Shown here piece by piece: positions 8,743 through 16,982 of a stretch of DNA of 64,000 nt. The position numbers and the translations under genes were made by a program. Each line of letters starts with the position of its first letter. The stretch's first letter is position 1. This DNA comes from Frigididesulfovibrio sp031553235. GTDB taxonomy: Bacteria; Desulfobacterota; Desulfovibrionia; Desulfovibrionales; Desulfovibrionaceae. The notes beneath the pieces were generated by a model. The model was not told the origin of the DNA. It saw only the letters and a list, made by a program, of their open reading frames with translations, and searched no databases. The stretch is taken from positions 65,833 through 129,832 of the forward strand of contig JAVBLS010000015.1 in the NCBI GenBank assembly GCA_031553235.1, given 5' to 3'.

Positions 8743-11463
8743 ATGGCCGACGACCACATGCACGGCATGAGCGCCCCGCGGTTGCTGCGGATGATTCTTA
8801 AGGAACTGGAACACAGTTCAGCCCTCGGCATTGTCAAAGAACTCTTCTTCTCCGCCAGGGAGGACGATCCCTTCCGCCTGGAACGCTACGGCGTGATCCT
8901 GGAAACCCCCCTGGGCGTGGCGGCCGGGCCGCACACCCAAATGGCCCAGAACATCGTAGCCGCCTGGCTGACCGGAGCCCGCTACATTGAACTGAAAACC
9001 GTGCAGGTGCTGGATCAAATCAGCGTGGCCAAACCCTGCATCGACATGGCCGACGAGGGTTACAACTGCGAATGGTCCCAGGAACTGAGCCTGGACCAAA
9101 GCTATGACGAGTACCTGAAAGCCTGGGTGCTGCTGCACGTGCTGCACGACTACTTCGGCGGCAAGGGCGCGCCGGGCATGATCTTCAACATGAGCGCCGG
9201 CTACAGCATGGAGGGCATCTTGAGCCCCACAGTGCAGCGCTTCCTGGACCGCATGGGCGACTGCGCCGCCGACGTGGAAAAGCTGAAAAAAGAACTGGCC
9301 CCGATCTATCCCAGGGTCAAAGACCTGCACATTCCCGGCCGGATGAGCGACAACCTGACCATCTCCTGCATGCACGGCTGCCCGCCGGACGAGGTCGGAC
9401 GCATCGCCCTGTATTTCATTGAAGGCCGCGGCTACCACACCACCCTGAAGATGAACCCCACCCTGCTCGGCCCCGAGCGGGTGCGCGGCATCCTCAACGA
9501 CACTCTGGGCTATGAAACCGTCGTGCCGGACATCGCCTTCGGCCATGACCTGCCCTATGACACGGCCATGGGCATTCTGAAAAACTGTCTGGCCGCGGCC
9601 GAAAAGAAAGGCGTGTGCTTCAGCGTCAAGCTGACCAACACCCTGGAGACCGAAAACCACAAGCAGAACCTGCCGGACAAGGAGAAAACGGTCTACATGA
9701 GCGGCCGGCCCCTGCACCCCATTTCCATTTCCCTGGCCGCCAAGCTGCAGAAGGAATTCGGCGGCGCCCTGGACATCAGCTTCTGTGCCGGCGTGGACGC
9801 CCTGAATGTGGCCGACACTCTGGCCGGCGGCCTGGCTCCGGTCACGGTCTGCTCGGACCTGCTCAAACCCGGCGGCTACGGCCGATTGGCCCAGTATGTT
9901 GAAAACCTGCGCGCGGCCATGAGCACGGCCGGGGCCAAGAGCCTGGACGGATTTGTTTGCAAGCGCGCCGGCTCAAGCGACCGCTGGGCCGCCGCGATCA
10001 AGAACCTGGAAGCCTACGCCGCCCGGATCACGGCCAAGGGCTCGCGTTACTCCAAAGTCGCCGGCAACAAGCCCGACGTCAAGACCGAACGGTCCCTGCC
10101 TGCTCTGGACTGCGCGGCCGCGCCCTGCAAAACGGCCTGTCCCGCCGGGCAGGACGTGCCCGGCTATATGGCCCGGGCCGCGGCCGGTGATCCGGCCGGA
10201 ACCCTGGCGGTCATTCTGGCCACCAACCCTCTGCCCAACGTGCTCGGCAAGATGTGCAACCAGGCCTGCCGCAGCAAGTGCATGCGGGCCCATTACGACG
10301 ATCCCCTGCGCATCCGCGACGTCAAACGCTGCACCGCCGAAATGGGTGCCTCAGGGCTCACTCCGGCCACGGCCAACGGCAGAAGCGTGGCCGTGATCGG
10401 CGCAGGACCGGCCGGGCTGACCTGCGCCTGGTTCCTGGCCCTGGCCGGCTGCTCCGTGAATGTGTATGAGGCCGGCGACAAGCCCGGCGGCCGGGTCTTG
10501 GGCAAAATGGCCAAAGAAGCCGAACGGGTGGAACGCGACGTGCGCAACATCCTGGACATGGGCGTCAAGCTGCATCTGAACAAGGCCGTGAACCAGGCCG
10601 AGCTGGCAGTGTTGGCCGCGCGCAACGATGCCGTGTATGCGGCCGTGGACGAGCCCCTGTCGACTGCGGGCTTCTCCGGCAAGGTGCTGCAGCGCATCGT
10701 CGCTCCGGGCAAAACCCCTGGGCTGGTAGATTCCGTGGGTGAAGGCCGGCGAGCCGCCGGCGTGCTTTTGGCCCGTCTCGGCCTGCTTGCGGCCGACCTG
10801 GCCCCGGCCAAAGCCGGCACGGACGCGCGCTCTTTACGTAAACGCCAGGCTTTTCGCTACGCCGAAACGGCTAAAAGCGTGGACGCCGCCAATGTGCGCG
10901 AGGAAGCGGCCCGCTGCCTGCAGTGCGATGAATATTGCGGCATCTGCGCCTCCGTCTGCCCCAACCGGGCCAATCTGCTCCTACCCTCCTCGTCCCGTAC
11001 CTGGCCGGTGCAGGAAGCCGTGGCGGACAGGGACGGCGTTCGGGTGATCACCTTGGGCACGGCCAAGGCCGAGTCACCCTGGCAGGTGCTCAACCTGGGC
11101 GATTTCTGCAACGAGTGCGGCAACTGCGCGGCTTTCTGTCCCTCGGCCGGCGCCCCGTACCGCGACAAGATACGCCTGCACCTGAGCCGGGCCTCCTTTG
11201 AGGCCGCGAGCCACGGCTTTTGCCGCACGGCCGAGGGTCGGTTTGAAGGCAAGCGCCGGGGCGAACCCTGGAGCCTGCGCAAAAACGGCGGCACTTACGT
11301 CTATGAAGACACGCGGCTGCGGGCCGAACTGGATGCGCAGAGCCTGAACGCCCTTTCTGTTGAACTGCGCGACGGGCTTGCCGCGGCCTCTCTGGCCGAA
11401 GCCGCCCAGGCCGTTGTTTTCTGCGAGTTTGCGGCGGATGCCGCCGCCCCTTACATTGAATAA
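8743..11463 (+). CDS. ygfK: YgfK-like iron-sulfur flavoprotein (putative purine reductase subunit), lacking the NAD(P)-binding subdomain
   Basis: 906 residues. The N-terminal half resembles dihydroorotate-dehydrogenase-like barrels (GVAAGPHTQMAQNI). Next comes a GltD-like cysteine region (CKTACPAGQDVPGY, CNQACRSKCMR), an FAD-binding Rossmann motif (VAVIGAGPAGLTCAW), the GltD-type closing motif SVGEGRRAAG, and a C-terminal 2[4Fe-4S] segment (CLQCDEYCGICASVCPNR, CNECGNCAAFCPS). The second Rossmann fold that in E. coli YgfK and GltD binds NAD(P)H is absent: only about 100 residues separate GGRVLG from SVGEGRR instead of roughly 250. The protein is therefore shorter than E. coli YgfK (about 1030). 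I start it at 8743, where TAAGGA precedes the ATG, rather than at the ATG at 8692, which has no ribosome site. Role: reduction of the purine ring, proposed from published genetics of this cluster. Confidence 0.88.
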   Translation: MADDHMHGMSAPRLLRMILKELEHSSALGIVKELFFSAREDDPFRLERYGVILETPLGVAAGPHTQMAQNIVAAWLTGARYIELKTVQVLDQISVAKPCIDMADEGYNCEWSQELSLDQSYDEYLKAWVLLHVLHDYFGGKGAPGMIFNMSAGYSMEGILSPTVQRFLDRMGDCAADVEKLKKELAPIYPRVKDLHIPGRMSDNLTISCMHGCPPDEVGRIALYFIEGRGYHTTLKMNPTLLGPERVRGILNDTLGYETVVPDIAFGHDLPYDTAMGILKNCLAAAEKKGVCFSVKLTNTLETENHKQNLPDKEKTVYMSGRPLHPISISLAAKLQKEFGGALDISFCAGVDALNVADTLAGGLAPVTVCSDLLKPGGYGRLAQYVENLRAAMSTAGAKSLDGFVCKRAGSSDRWAAAIKNLEAYAARITAKGSRYSKVAGNKPDVKTERSLPALDCAAAPCKTACPAGQDVPGYMARAAAGDPAGTLAVILATNPLPNVLGKMCNQACRSKCMRAHYDDPLRIRDVKRCTAEMGASGLTPATANGRSVAVIGAGPAGLTCAWFLALAGCSVNVYEAGDKPGGRVLGKMAKEAERVERDVRNILDMGVKLHLNKAVNQAELAVLAARNDAVYAAVDEPLSTAGFSGKVLQRIVAPGKTPGLVDSVGEGRRAAGVLLARLGLLAADLAPAKAGTDARSLRKRQAFRYAETAKSVDAANVREEAARCLQCDEYCGICASVCPNRANLLLPSSSRTWPVQEAVADRDGVRVITLGTAKAESPWQVLNLGDFCNECGNCAAFCPSAGAPYRDKIRLHLSRASFEAASHGFCRTAEGRFEGKRRGEPWSLRKNGGTYVYEDTRLRAELDAQSLNALSVELRDGLAAASLAEAAQAVVFCEFAADAAAPYIE

Positions 11464-11529
11464 GTCATTTTCGGGTGGCGTCGATGGTGTCGACCGACGC
11501 CGCCTGAAGCAACCAGTTGGAGCCCTTCG

Positions 11530-12990
11530 ATGACCGCAGCACCCACCCAAGCGACCACTCGTCAGAGCGAACTGATCTACACTCTTGATTCTTCACCGCC
11601 TTTCGGCATCACTCTGCTTGCCGCTCTGCAGCATATTCTGGCGATGATCATCGGGGTCATGACCCCGCCCGCCATCGTGGCCACGGCCTTGGGAGCTCCC
11701 GCCGAGGCCGTGGCGTATCTTGTCTCCATGTCCCTGCTCTTCGCCGGTCTGGGCATTTTTGTCCAGGTCAGCCGGCCCTTCGGCATCGGCTCGGGCATGC
11801 TCAACGTCCAGGCCACCAGTTTCGCCTTTCCCGGCACGCTCACGGCCATCGGCCTGGCCTTCATGAAAACCCGGGGCATGAGCTGGGATCAGGCCCTGAA
11901 CACCCTGCTCGGGGTCTGCTTCGCCGGCTCCATCTGGTTCATTCTCGGCAGCTTCACCATCTATTACCTGCGCAAGGTGATCACCCACACCGTGGCCGGG
12001 ATCACGGTTTTGATGATCGGCCTCTCCCTGGTCAAGATCGGGGCCGTAGACCTGGCAGGCGGTTACGCGGCCAAGGCCAACGGCACCTTTGCCGACCTCT
12101 CCAACCTCGGCCTGGGCGCCCTGGTCATTCTGGCCGTGGTGGCCATTAACCGTTTCCAAAAACCCATTCTGCGCATGTGCTCCCTGGTCATCGGCATGAC
12201 CGTGGGCTTTCTGGCCGCTATTCCCATGGGCAAGGTAGACTGGTCCATCCTGCAGGCCGAGCGCAGTTGGTTCACCATTCCCGTGCCCTTCAAGTACGGC
12301 TTCTTCAGCTTTGACTGGCAGGCCTTCTGGGTGGTTTCCTTCATCTTCCTGGTGGTGATCATCGAATGCATCGGCGACATTACGGCCACGGCCTCGGTCT
12401 CGGAGCAGCCCACCAAGGGCCGGCTCTACCGCAGCCGGCTCAAGGGCGGCATTCTTTGCGGCGCCGTCTTCAGCACCCTGGGCTCGCTCTTCGGCTGCTT
12501 CCCCATGGTCACCTTTGCCCAGAACAACGGGGTCATCCAGCTTTCGGGCGTGGCCAGCCGCAAGGTCGGCCGCTTCTGCGGCGTGCTCTTTATCATCTTC
12601 GCCCTGTTCCCGGTGGTGGTGGTCATCTTTGAACTCCTGCCCCGGCCGGTGCTCGGCGGCGCCCTGGTGGTGCTCTTCGGCACCATTGCCACCTCGGGTA
12701 TCCGCATTCTGGCGGAACACGGGGTAAACCGGCGCGAGAGCATCGTTATCGCCACCTCCATCGGGGTGGGCCTGGCGACCATGTCTGCACCGGAGATTTT
12801 CGTAAACATGTCTTCGTTCTTCCAGATCTTCTTCCACTCCCCGGTGGTTTCCGGCGGAGTCACGGCCATGGTCGTGCACCAGATTCTGCCCAAGGACCCC
12901 GGCCACACCGTTGAAGAAGAAGAGGAAGACGAAGAACCGCTGCAGGAATTCTTCATTCCCATCGAAGCCTCGGACGACCGGGTCCGCTGA
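11530..12990 (+). CDS. NCS2/NAT family purine (xanthine/uric acid) permease
   Basis: A 486-residue inner-membrane nucleobase transporter of the nucleobase-ascorbate family, with about 12-14 hydrophobic segments. Visible family motifs are the AALQHILAM helix-1 QH motif, ECIGDITATASVSE in the substrate-binding TM8 and QNNGVIQLSGVASR in TM10. The acidic helix-8 motif is of the purine (XanQ/UacT/PbuX) rather than the UraA type. The C-terminal tail is highly acidic (EEEEEDEE). GGAG lies seven bases before the ATG. Its place inside the purine operon points to uptake of xanthine or urate; the sequence does not settle which. Confidence 0.9.
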   Translation: MTAAPTQATTRQSELIYTLDSSPPFGITLLAALQHILAMIIGVMTPPAIVATALGAPAEAVAYLVSMSLLFAGLGIFVQVSRPFGIGSGMLNVQATSFAFPGTLTAIGLAFMKTRGMSWDQALNTLLGVCFAGSIWFILGSFTIYYLRKVITHTVAGITVLMIGLSLVKIGAVDLAGGYAAKANGTFADLSNLGLGALVILAVVAINRFQKPILRMCSLVIGMTVGFLAAIPMGKVDWSILQAERSWFTIPVPFKYGFFSFDWQAFWVVSFIFLVVIIECIGDITATASVSEQPTKGRLYRSRLKGGILCGAVFSTLGSLFGCFPMVTFAQNNGVIQLSGVASRKVGRFCGVLFIIFALFPVVVVIFELLPRPVLGGALVVLFGTIATSGIRILAEHGVNRRESIVIATSIGVGLATMSAPEIFVNMSSFFQIFFHSPVVSGGVTAMVVHQILPKDPGHTVEEEEEDEEPLQEFFIPIEASDDRVR

Positions 12991-13014
12991 AGCTCCCGGC
13001 TAAAGGAACACCCC

Positions 13015-15576
13015 ATGATCGAGTTTACCGTCAACGGAAAAACCGTTCAGAGCGAAGAGGAAAACAAAAAACTCCTGCCCTTCCTGCGCGAAAACCTGGG
13101 CCTGACCGCATCCAAAGAAGGCTGCGGCGAAGGCGCCTGCGGCACCTGCGTGGTGATTATCGACGGCAAGAAAACCCGCGCCTGCATCCCCAAACTGGGC
13201 AAACTGGCGGGCAAGAGCGTGATCACCGTGGAAGGCCTGTCGAAACGCGAAAAGGCCGTGTATGCCCACTGCTTTGCCGAAGCCGGCGCCGTGCAGTGCG
13301 GCTTCTGCATTCCCGGCATGGTCATCTCGGCCAAAGTTCTGCTGGACGAAAATCTTTTGCCCACGCGGGCCGAGGTCAAAGAGACCATCAAGGGCAACAT
13401 CTGCCGCTGCACCGGCTATGTGAAAATTGAAGAAGCGATTCTTGAAGCGGCCCGCTTTTTCCGCGAGAATCTGCCCGTGCCGGCGCCGGAAACCGAAGCC
13501 GGCTTCTCCGGCCGCTTCAAGCGCCTGGATGCAGAAGAAAAAGTGCTGGGCACCGGTAAATTCAGCGACGATCTGGTCCTGCCCGGAATGATTTATGCCA
13601 AGGCCCTGCGCAGTAAATACCCTCGGGCCGTGGTCAACAAAATCGACACCTCGACGGCCGAAAAACACCCGGATTGCGTGCGCATTCTCACGGCCAAGGA
13701 CGTGCCCTTCAATAAGACCGGCCACATCATCAAAGACTGGGACGTGATGATTGCCGAGGGCGACACCACCCGCTACGTGGGCGATGCTCTGGTCCTGGTG
13801 GCAGCGGCCAAGCCGGAAAGTCTGGACCCGATTCTGGAGTTGATCGCGGTGGATTACACCGAGCTTGTACCGGTGACCAGTCCCTTTGACGCCCTGCGCG
13901 GTGACGCCCCGCTGATCCACCCCTCCGGCAACGTGCTGCGCCGGGAAAGCCTCAAGCGCGGCAACGCCGACGCGGCCATCAGGGCCTCGAAATACGTGGT
14001 TACCCGCAAATACAAGACGCCGTTCACCGAGCACGCCTACATGGAGCCGGAATGCGCCGTGGCCGTGCCCGAGGGTGACGGCATCCTGCTTTACACCGGC
14101 AGCCAGTCTGTCTACGACGACCGGCACGAGGTTTCCGACATGCTGCGCCTGCCCCATGACAAGGTCCGGGTCAAGGCCATGCTCATGGGCGGCGGCTTTG
14201 GCGGCAAAGAAGACCAGAGCGTGCAGCACCACGCGGCCCTCATGGCCTGGCACACCCAAAAGCCGGTTAAGGTCAAACTCTCGCGGGCCGAAAGCCTGAT
14301 GATCAGCACCAAGCGCCACCCCATGGACATGGAATTCACTTCGGCCTGCGACGAGCAGGGCCGGCTCACGGCCCTGAAAGCGGTGGTTGTTTCCGACTCC
14401 GGGGCCTATGCCTCTCTGGGCGGGCCGGTGCTGCAGCGGGCCTGCACCCACGCGGCCGGGCCCTACAACTACCAGAACCTCGACATCATGGGCATGGCCG
14501 TCTACACCAACAATGTGCCGGGTGGGGCCTTCCGGGGCTTCGGGGTGACCCAGACCATCTTTGCCGTGGAAAACAACATCAACCTCCTGGCCGAGATGGT
14601 CGGCATGTCCCCCTGGGAATTCCGCCACAAGAACGCGCTACGGCCGGGCGACGTCATGCCCAACGGCCAGATTGCCGGACCGGATTGTGCCATTGTCCAG
14701 TGCCTCGAAGCGGTGAAAGAGGCCTATGAGTCCAGCCCGCGCGCGGGGCTGGGCTGCGGCCTGAAAAACAGCGGCGTGGGTGTGGGCCTGCCGGATACCG
14801 GGCGTTGCACCCTTTCCGTGGAAGACGGCAAGGTGCACATCCGCACCTCGGCGGCCTGCATGGGTCAGGGCGTTGCCACCATGTGCGCGCACATGGTCTG
14901 CAAAACCACGGGTCTGGCTCCCCAGGACCTGATCTACGAACGCCCGGACACCGGCCGCACGCCCAACTCCGGCACTTCCACGGCCTCGCGTCAGACAGTG
15001 ATCACCGGCGAAGCCACGCGGCGGGCCGCCGAAAAGCTCTCGGCCGCGCTGACTTCCGGCAAAACCTTGAATGAACTCGAGGGCCAGGAATTCTACGGCG
15101 AATTTCTGGCCGAGACCGACCCCATGGGCTCGCCCAAAGACAACCCCGTGAGCCACGTGAGCTACAGTTACAGCGCCCAGGTGGTCATTCTCGACGAACA
15201 GGGCAAAGTGGAAAAAATCGTCGCGGCCAACGATGTGGGCGTGGTGGTCAACCGCCAGTCCCTGGAAGGTCAGGTGGAAGGCGGGGTGCTCATGGGCCTG
15301 GGCTCGGCCCTGACCGAAGCCTACCTGCAGGAAGGCGGATACCCCAAGAGCAAGTACGGCACCCTCGGGCTGCTCCGGGCCGTTGACGCTCCGCCCATTG
15401 AGGTCATCCTGGTCCAGGGGCCGGGGAACATCCCTTACTCTTACGGAGCCAAGGGCGTGGGCGAGCTGTGCATCATCCCGACCCTGCCGGCCTGCTCCCA
15501 TGCCTACTATCGTTTGGACGGAAAATTCCGTAACGAAGTGCCCCTGCGCGGGACGTATTATAAGAAAGAAAAATAA
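13015..15576 (+). CDS. xdhD: XdhD-like molybdenum hydroxylase (fused 2Fe-2S and molybdopterin domains)
   Basis: 853 residues joining two units of the xanthine dehydrogenase family. The N-terminal plant-type [2Fe-2S] site is Cys37/42/45/57 (GCGEGACGTC), and the second [2Fe-2S] site uses Cys95/98 and Cys130/132 (QCGFCIPG, ICRCTGY). A molybdopterin domain follows with GGGFGGKE, GAFRGFGVTQT and the catalytic Glu817 in GAKGVGELC. It corresponds to E. coli XdhD, which hydroxylates purines toward urate. There is no in-frame TGA, so no selenocysteine. No FAD subunit (ygfM) or selenium-cofactor gene (yqeB, ygfJ) is adjacent. AAAGGA precedes the ATG by seven bases. Last gene of the operon, followed by a terminator. 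Confidence 0.92.
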   Translation: MIEFTVNGKTVQSEEENKKLLPFLRENLGLTASKEGCGEGACGTCVVIIDGKKTRACIPKLGKLAGKSVITVEGLSKREKAVYAHCFAEAGAVQCGFCIPGMVISAKVLLDENLLPTRAEVKETIKGNICRCTGYVKIEEAILEAARFFRENLPVPAPETEAGFSGRFKRLDAEEKVLGTGKFSDDLVLPGMIYAKALRSKYPRAVVNKIDTSTAEKHPDCVRILTAKDVPFNKTGHIIKDWDVMIAEGDTTRYVGDALVLVAAAKPESLDPILELIAVDYTELVPVTSPFDALRGDAPLIHPSGNVLRRESLKRGNADAAIRASKYVVTRKYKTPFTEHAYMEPECAVAVPEGDGILLYTGSQSVYDDRHEVSDMLRLPHDKVRVKAMLMGGGFGGKEDQSVQHHAALMAWHTQKPVKVKLSRAESLMISTKRHPMDMEFTSACDEQGRLTALKAVVVSDSGAYASLGGPVLQRACTHAAGPYNYQNLDIMGMAVYTNNVPGGAFRGFGVTQTIFAVENNINLLAEMVGMSPWEFRHKNALRPGDVMPNGQIAGPDCAIVQCLEAVKEAYESSPRAGLGCGLKNSGVGVGLPDTGRCTLSVEDGKVHIRTSAACMGQGVATMCAHMVCKTTGLAPQDLIYERPDTGRTPNSGTSTASRQTVITGEATRRAAEKLSAALTSGKTLNELEGQEFYGEFLAETDPMGSPKDNPVSHVSYSYSAQVVILDEQGKVEKIVAANDVGVVVNRQSLEGQVEGGVLMGLGSALTEAYLQEGGYPKSKYGTLGLLRAVDAPPIEVILVQGPGNIPYSYGAKGVGELCIIPTLPACSHAYYRLDGKFRNEVPLRGTYYKKEK

Positions 15577-15608
15577 TCGTAATAAACTCGCCATGTTGAA
15601 TAAAAAAA

Positions 15609-15643
15609 CCGGAGCCGCCCCAAGGGACGGCTCCGGAACTTTT
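15609..15643 (+). terminator. intrinsic terminator of the purine operon
   Basis: CCGGAGCCG and CGGCTCCGG form a 9-bp stem with an inner CCC/GGG extension, followed by TTTT at 15640-15643 and preceded by a seven-A run. It lies 32 bases after the xdhD stop. Confidence 0.78.
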
Positions 15644-15708
15644 ACGACCCGCGCCGAAACTTGCCGCCGACAGACCGCATCGTTCATAATCCTGTGGGAG
15701 AAAAAGAG

Positions 15709-16014
15709 ATGTTTGCAAACCGTTGCCGCAGCCTCATTCCGGCTGTCCTTTGTGCTGCCTGCCTGGCCGTTTCCTGGCCCGCCGCCGATCTGTTTGCCGA
15801 CTCCAGGGCCGTTGTGGTTGTCGCGCAAACGGCCGGCCCGCTCTACCGCAGCCCGTACATGGCCCAAAACAACCGGTCCGACGGCGAGACCCTGCAGACC
15901 GACGAGCGTTACCGGGTGTTGACCGTCAAAGGCAATTTGACGAAGATCAAAAGCTTGAAGACGCATCGGGTGTTCTGGGCGCGCACCTCGGATCTCGCTC
16001 CGGCAAAGCCCTGA
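15709..16014 (+). CDS. small exported SH3-like domain protein
   Basis: 101 residues with a signal peptide (MFANRCRSL, then hydrophobic to about residue 30, cleavage likely near LFA-DS). The rest has the short beta-strand pattern of bacterial SH3-like domains (VVVVAQTAGPLYRSP at the start, YRVLTVKGNLTKIK and VFWARTSDL at the end). These domains usually bind cell-wall or protein ligands in the periplasm. GGGAG lies eight bases before this ATG, which is preferred over an upstream in-frame ATG at 15661 because it starts exactly at the signal peptide. It stands alone after the operon terminator; function unknown. Confidence 0.75.
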   Translation: MFANRCRSLIPAVLCAACLAVSWPAADLFADSRAVVVVAQTAGPLYRSPYMAQNNRSDGETLQTDERYRVLTVKGNLTKIKSLKTHRVFWARTSDLAPAKP

Positions 16015-16123
16015 CGACGCACTGCCGCGCGGATGCTCGTCATCCGCCCCTCCACGCTGGCTCTCGACGGGGCACCTTTGCCAAGGCCGTAGCGGGCCGG
16101 CCCGTCTTGCTGGACGGCTCCCC

Positions 16124-16151
16124 TTGCCTTTTCGGGCCCGGCCTGTATAAC
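16124..16151 (+). promoter_or_regulatory. sigma-70-type promoter of tlyA; predicts a leaderless mRNA
   Basis: TTGCCT, a 16-base spacer, then TATAAC at 16146-16151. The usual 6-7 base distance from the -10 puts +1 at or next to the A of the tlyA ATG (16158). No Shine-Dalgarno sequence is present, which agrees with a leaderless transcript. Confidence 0.5.
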
Positions 16152-16157
16152 CGCCCC

Positions 16158-16904
16158 ATGCTGAAAAAGGAACGCGCCGATAACCTGGTCTTTTTGCGGG
16201 GCCTGGCCGAAAGCCGCGAGCGGGCCAAAAGCCTGATCATGGCCGGCAAGATTTTTGTGGAGCACGGCAAGGGTCTGGAGCGGGTGGACAAACCGGGCAG
16301 GCCTCTGCCCAGGGATGCGGCGCTTTCCCTGGCCGGCGTGGAGCGCTTTGTAAGCCGGGGAGCTTATAAGCTGCTCACCGCTCTGGAGCATTTTTCCATC
16401 AACGTCGAAGGTTTTGTCGCCCTGGACGCCGGCGCCTCCACCGGCGGCTTCACCGACTGCCTGCTGCAGCACGGCGCGGCCAGGGTCTATGCCGTGGACG
16501 TGGGCAAGGCCCAGTTGCACGAGCGCCTGCGCGCCGATCCTCGGGTCATCTCCCTGGAAGGCGTCAATTTGCGCCTGGTCGGGCAGGACTTTTTACCCGA
16601 ACCGGTGGACATGCTGACGGCGGATGTCTCCTTCATCTCCCTGACGCTGGTTTTGCGACCCTGTGTGGCCTTTCTCAAACCCGGCGGCCTGGTCGCGGCC
16701 CTGATCAAGCCGCAGTTCGAGGTTGGGCCGGGCAACACAATCAAGGGCGTGGTCACGGACGAAGTCTTGCGTCAAGAGGCCGTGGAGCGGGTGCTGGCCT
16801 TTGCCGCCGATTTGGGGCTGAATCTGCTGGGGGTGGTGCCGTCGGCGATCAAGGGCCCCAAGGGGAACCAGGAATATATGGCGGTGTGGCGGAAGATGGC
16901 TTGA
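16158..16904 (+). CDS. tlyA: TlyA family rRNA 2'-O-methyltransferase
   Basis: 248 residues: an N-terminal S4 RNA-binding domain (about 5-65, RERAKSLIMAGKIFV) followed by an FtsJ-like SAM-binding domain (DAGASTGGFTDCLL, motif I; ADVSFISL; ALIKPQFEVG). Family members methylate the 2'-OH of cytidines in 16S and 23S rRNA; they were first named hemolysins. No ribosome-binding site precedes the ATG, but a promoter-like element lies immediately upstream. It is not obviously in an operon with either neighbour. Confidence 0.92.
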   Translation: MLKKERADNLVFLRGLAESRERAKSLIMAGKIFVEHGKGLERVDKPGRPLPRDAALSLAGVERFVSRGAYKLLTALEHFSINVEGFVALDAGASTGGFTDCLLQHGAARVYAVDVGKAQLHERLRADPRVISLEGVNLRLVGQDFLPEPVDMLTADVSFISLTLVLRPCVAFLKPGGLVAALIKPQFEVGPGNTIKGVVTDEVLRQEAVERVLAFAADLGLNLLGVVPSAIKGPKGNQEYMAVWRKMA

Positions 16905-16982
16905 TATGCGGATCCTTCGGATATAAGATCATATCTTTCGCCGTACGTTCAATACGGTGATACCCCCCTTTGAGGTGTTTCC

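Noticed and set aside
13015..15576. Selenocysteine in the XdhD-like enzyme
   Set aside because: No in-frame TGA and no SECIS-like hairpin was recognised. A labile selenium cofactor cannot be excluded from sequence.
16905..16982. SAM or cobalamin riboswitch upstream of metA
   Set aside because: Only 78 bases, with short inverted repeats and none of the conserved riboswitch core motifs.
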